In this document: one piece after another, positions 32,986 to 35,965 of the stretch
Numbering within the stretch: position 1 is the stretch's first letter
Layout: every line of letters starts with the position of its first letter
DNA from: Pseudomonas putida
Lineage (GTDB): Bacteria > Pseudomonadota > Gammaproteobacteria > Pseudomonadales > Pseudomonadaceae
Length of the DNA stretch: 35,965 bases
Assembly: GCF_001941965.1 (NCBI RefSeq)
Contig: NZ_MKZO01000045.1
Span: 1 to 35,965 of the forward strand
Direction: 5' to 3'
Program-made: the position numbers and the translations under genes
The notes under the pieces: generated by a model
Databases searched by the model: none
Told to the model about the DNA's origin: nothing
The model's input: only the letters and a program-made list of their open reading frames with translations

Positions 32986-33795
32986 ATGCCAGAACCGATA
33001 ACCACAGTTGGCTTAGGGGCCATCGCTGCATATCTCGGAAAAGACGGTCTTGAAAAATTACTAGGACCGACAGCGGATTATTTGGGCGGCGGGCTAAAAG
33101 ACTTCACTGAAAAGCGAATGCATAACATTGGTCAAATCTTCAAAAGAGCTGACGAGAAAATTGGTGAAAAGCGCGAAAAACCAGGAGTTATTCCCCCAAA
33201 AGTTCTAAAGACGATAATGAATGATGGGGCATTCAATGATGACCTACTATCTGTATAATACTTCGGCGGGGTACTTGCCTCCTCTCGAACAGAACGTGGG
33301 CGCGATGATCGAGGCGCGCGCATGGCCAAGCTGGTTGAGAACCTTTCCACATACCAACTCAGAACACACTATTTAATATACGCAACAATCAAGGATTTGT
33401 TTAAAAATCAGGGCTATCACTTCAATATGGATGATCGGCCAAAAATGGAGATATTTTTTCCATTTCAGGCGTATGTTAAAGCGATGGATTTTACACCCGA
33501 GGAGATGAGCAACAACGACGCGTTCCTGCGCCATATCTTTTTCGGCTTATATAACGACGGATTGATTGAAGGCAACTTTATATATGGGCCACTGAAGCAC
33601 ATGAAAAGCCGGGTGCCAATAGCTACTGACGGAGGAGTTATTTGCCAGCCTTCAGCACTGGGCGCCGAACTATTTTTATGGGCCATGGGATATGGGGATC
33701 ACAGATTAAATTATATATTCAATGATGCCTGCCAACCTACCGTTGAGGGTATACCGAGTTTGGTAGCTGATACTATTGCGGTCAAATCGCCATAG
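32986..33795 (+). pseudogene. conserved hypothetical gene interrupted by an in-frame TAA
   Basis: Two open halves, 32986-33255 and 33259-33795, are in the same frame, separated only by TAA at 33256-33258. Joined, they give a 269-aa protein reading LLSV(stop)YFGGVLASSRTERGRDDR, then STYQLRTHYLIYATIKDLF. The sequence around the stop looks like a conserved block, so GAA to TAA is a simple explanation. The N-terminus (GLGAIAAYLGKDGLEKLLGP) and the block PPKVLKTIMNDGAFNDDLL are loosely reminiscent of Abi-alpha (DUF4393) proteins; this is a weak guess. The second half could be translated from ATG 33322. The region is AT-rich. Confidence 0.75.
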
Positions 33796-34088
33796 TTATC
33801 GATACATCATTTCAATTTCGCGGGCATATGCCACTCCTGTCTGGCGACCGTCCGCTTAGGATCGAAAGCGGTCAATCAGAAGTAGCTTTCGACCTGTCAG
33901 TGTGTTTATTAGTCATCCTCTAAAAGCGGGCTTGTTTCGAGAAAACTGGAAAAGCCCGTGCCAGACGACGCATTTTCCTGAGGTGAACAAGCCCGTTATT
34001 ACAAAGGTCAATGGCTATTACGGTCGATTACTGACTGCAAGGAGTGGCATCAGCCACTTATGCCCGCGCTAACTGCGTTAAGCTGGAA
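33796..34088. other. 293-bp gene-free region with a distant inverted repeat
   Basis: CGGGCTTGTT (33927-33936) and AACAAGCCCG (33986-33995) are a perfect 10-bp inverted repeat 49 bp apart. At about 33840-33895 a relic (GATCGAAAGCGGTCAATC, AGCTTTCGACC) is like those at 24.27 kb. No gene is seen. Confidence 0.5.
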
Positions 34089-34946
34089 TTATCGAATCGG
34101 TAGGCGCAGTTTTTCCTCGACGAACTTGGCAAGCTCCATCGTATATTCCACCAGATCAGAGAATGCAGTATTAACCGCGTCAGAAACACCTTGAAACTCA
34201 TCGTAGGGGAAGCTCTTCATTATTAATGTATGATTTTCATATCTGTAATCAAACTGGTCAAGTTCAAGCAGTTGCAGGTGGAAGCCATCAACTGCGCCAC
34301 CCCAGTTCAAATAAACATTTTTCAGGTCGTCGCTCAGTAAGCCAGGCTGGGCAGTTTGCCTGAATATGTTGAGGGCGTCAAAGATCTCAAAAAAACCGCT
34401 GGGAAAAATTTTAGGCTCTGACGACTGGTTAAATAGATGGATAAGCTTACTGAAGATTACGGTCGAGAAAAGAATCTCGAAAAAATCCTGATCGTGAGAT
34501 TTTTTTGTATCGGGAAAGCCCAGCTCAGCTCGCAGAAAGCCTGCCTCAGGCGCGCTAACCACGTTCAGAATGTCATTGCAGTCGTAAATGCTCGTATCTT
34601 TCGTGAAGCTGAAATTTTTAAGCTTCAGTTTCTCTGCGAGCTGTAACACCTGCCCGGTAACGAAGGTGAAACTTTCAGCCCCACCTTTTTGTGCCTTTTC
34701 CATATCACTTAGAAACTTGGCCTCGATTTCGTCATACGGCTTAAATTCTTTAATAGGAAAATAACACGCAACCCTCAAAGTTCCATCTAAACTTTGGAGA
34801 TCCCGCCCACCATCTCGCCCACCTAACGGAGCGACATTTTCGAGCCTGGGATAACCAACGTACGAAAGAAGGGCATTGACGAATACCTCGGCTCTCCCGG
34901 CGCTGTAGGGCCACATTCTAAGTACTGAAGCTATAGAGTTTTGCAT
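34089..34946 (-). CDS. Mrr-like restriction-endonuclease-fold protein candidate
   Basis: A 285-aa protein. The N-terminal 85 residues resemble the Mrr-like nuclease module found in some restriction and defence proteins: FVNALLSYVGYPRLENVAPL, then GGRDGGRDL at 42-50 (D45, D49), then CYFPIKEF at 61-68. In such folds the D and a later E/Q-x-K make the PD-(D/E)XK active site; here the last motif is only I-K (K66), so activity is uncertain. The rest (residues 90-285) is helical and unassigned, with IFRQTAQPGLLSDDLKNVYL NWGG. The ATG has AGGAG 6 nt upstream. It lies downstream of the deoxyribosyltransferase-like gene on the same strand, in an AT-rich accessory region. A defence role is possible but not shown. 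Confidence 0.65.
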   Translation of the reverse strand: MQNSIASVLRMWPYSAGRAEVFVNALLSYVGYPRLENVAPLGGRDGGRDLQSLDGTLRVACYFPIKEFKPYDEIEAKFLSDMEKAQKGGAESFTFVTGQVLQLAEKLKLKNFSFTKDTSIYDCNDILNVVSAPEAGFLRAELGFPDTKKSHDQDFFEILFSTVIFSKLIHLFNQSSEPKIFPSGFFEIFDALNIFRQTAQPGLLSDDLKNVYLNWGGAVDGFHLQLLELDQFDYRYENHTLIMKSFPYDEFQGVSDAVNTAFSDLVEYTMELAKFVEEKLRLPIR

Positions 34947-35032
34947 ATGACTCCTATTAGATTTATCGGGTAATTAACTATCGTCTAGACTCAAACGGCG
35001 CTCATCGGCAGCGGCTGAGGCCTTTATGATCC

Positions 35033-35049
35033 CGAGTGGCGATCACTCG
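35033..35049. terminator. small hairpin after the deoxyribosyltransferase-like gene
   Basis: CGAGTG / CACTCG with a 5-nt loop sits directly after the minus-strand stop at 35051 and before the nuclease-like gene. It has no U-tract, so it may separate the two genes only partly. Confidence 0.35.
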
Positions 35050-35050
35050 A

Positions 35051-35644
35051 TCAGTCCCGCCTCAGCCCGTCAACGTATTTGATCGCTGCACGGAGCGCGT
35101 CGCTAGGATTTGGAGATTGCATAATCTTGTGGGCTGCTTTGAATGCGAACCACATCTCTCCGTTGGGAAGCACGCTTGGAGCGTGTGCGAGATAGATGGG
35201 CTTTTGCATTGCAAAGGCGTACCCGACCTCAACTAATGTCCCGTAGCATTCGACATCTTCTAGCCACACGAAAACGGCATCCGCTTTGGCGATGCCTGCC
35301 ATGGATCGTTCAAAAACGACGGTCCCTGCATCAGCGGTGCCAGTATTCGATGAGCAATAGTTTTCCCCCGCCCCATGAGTACCGGTGCCGTATGCTCCGG
35401 TCGATTTAGAGTTTGCCCATGGGTTCTGGTCACCTGCAACATGGGCGCATCCATGATCGCACCCTACCGTCCAAGGGCCAGAGTACGCGAAAGTCACTCC
35501 TTCAGTTGTTTCCTTCACCACTTTTGGGATAGCACTCCAAGCCTCCTGCTCAAAGCCGAGGAGAGAGCATTCCACCAGCCCGAAGCGATGTCGATCTCGC
35601 TCAATCCGACCTGCTGCGTACCAAACTACCGGCTTCTGAGTCAT
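35051..35644 (-). CDS. nucleoside 2-deoxyribosyltransferase-like protein
   Basis: A 197-aa protein. An N-terminal strand (KPVVWYAAGRI) is followed by a Cys/His-rich segment, GPWTVGCDHGCAH at 57-68, later GTGTHGAGENYC. The second half carries the family core: VFERSMAGIAKADAVFVWLE, then CYGTLVEVGYAFAMQKPIYL with catalytic-type E139. Such enzymes move or hydrolyse the N-glycosidic bond of nucleosides or nucleotides. The DHGC-x-H segment is known to me from related phage and bacterial proteins. It is preceded by GGAA upstream of the ATG at 35644. It pairs with the nuclease-like gene 104 bp downstream, so a joint function is plausible. Confidence 0.75.
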   Translation of the reverse strand: MTQKPVVWYAAGRIERDRHRFGLVECSLLGFEQEAWSAIPKVVKETTEGVTFAYSGPWTVGCDHGCAHVAGDQNPWANSKSTGAYGTGTHGAGENYCSSNTGTADAGTVVFERSMAGIAKADAVFVWLEDVECYGTLVEVGYAFAMQKPIYLAHAPSVLPNGEMWFAFKAAHKIMQSPNPSDALRAAIKYVDGLRRD

Positions 35645-35831
35645 TCGATCAATTCCATTTTTGGTCTGCTACGTTAGTGCTGGAGCGCACAATAGTACTC
35701 CCAGAGTATCATGGCCAATTAATATCTCAGATCGTTGACAGTTTTTTTGCCAAGGGCTGGACTCACCCATCCTTGCTGCAGAAAGGTCTGTTGTTTAGTC
35801 AACCATATTTTTATGGAGACCTCAGAGTGAC

Positions 35832-35965
35832 TCCCTTTGGGAAATCCTGAAAAAGACTTCCTGATTTGGCAAAATCCCCGGACACCAATCGCCGAGCTTT
35901 TCGATGATGAAACAAATGACCTTCGCCGATGCCGAGTACGCCGGTAAGCGCAAGCAGACCCGCAA
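35832..35965 (+). mobile_element. left end of an IS5-family insertion sequence (partial)
   Basis: The region from about 35832 (GACTCCCTTTGGGAAATCCT) reads like the left end of an IS5-type element, with the transposase start 75 bp inside. The right end lies outside the window, so terminal repeats and target duplication cannot be checked; the left border is approximate. Confidence 0.65.
35907..35965 (+). CDS. IS5-family transposase, N-terminal fragment
   Basis: ATG 35907 begins MKQMTFADAEYAGKRKQTR and continues off the window; a second ATG at 35904 is also in frame. This is the conserved start of IS5-family transposases (TFADAEYAGKRKQTRKELF type) common in Pseudomonas. Only the first 19 residues are visible, so intactness cannot be judged. 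Confidence 0.85.
   Translation, partial: MKQMTFADAEYAGKRKQTR

Noticed and set aside
32715..35965. Prophage
   Set aside because: No phage structural, lysis or integrase genes are visible; only unknown genes and an IS end.

Overview
The window looks like the chromosome of a Pseudomonas of the fluorescens/putida type. It is GC-rich, carries REP-type palindromes of the Pseudomonas kind (gtgggagctggcttgccagc), and holds an fdnGHI-fdhE locus and an orphan VgrG island. This placement is inference from gene content and repeats; no rRNA or other species marker is present.

Layout. (a) 1-7164, minus strand: an orphan type VI secretion (T6SS) cassette. It runs VgrG spike, DUF4123 adaptor, a 1064-aa VasX-like membrane-active toxin, a DUF6708 membrane protein (candidate immunity), and the start of a second protein sharing its N-terminus. 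Every junction is an ATGA stop/start overlap. (b) 7641-10153: an outer-membrane beta-barrel protein, a perfect 37-bp-arm REP palindrome, a two-domain universal stress protein and a small lipoprotein. (c) 10456-15935: formate dehydrogenase-N (fdnG, fdnH, fdnI) and fdhE. The catalytic residue is cysteine (TGC), not selenocysteine. (d) 16.1-17.5 kb: a lower-GC pocket with two uncharacterised genes and a decayed IS66 transposase end. (e) 17.8-23.6 kb: metabolic regulators with targets. These are a LysR/MFS divergent pair, an SDR dehydrogenase with an AraC regulator, and a small membrane protein divergent from a second AraC regulator. (f) 23.6-25.4 kb: a TPR protein and a lipoprotein alpha/beta hydrolase, followed by a 640-bp REP cluster. 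(g) 26.0-31.4 kb: pxpA, a BCCP, a biotin carboxylase, pxpB and pxpC, divergent from a LysR regulator. Together these supply all the parts of a split urea-carboxylase-like enzyme. (h) 31.4-32.7 kb: an Lrp regulator divergent from a LysE exporter. (i) 32.7-35.97 kb: an AT-richer accessory tail. It has a gene broken by an in-frame TAA, an Mrr-like nuclease candidate, a nucleoside deoxyribosyltransferase-like protein, and the left end of an IS5-family element at the window edge.

The most interesting loci are the nuclease plus deoxyribosyltransferase-like pair in (i), which could be an undescribed defence module; the biotin-dependent carboxylase locus in (g); and the translationally chained T6SS effector cassette in (a). 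No tRNA, rRNA or CRISPR array was seen.
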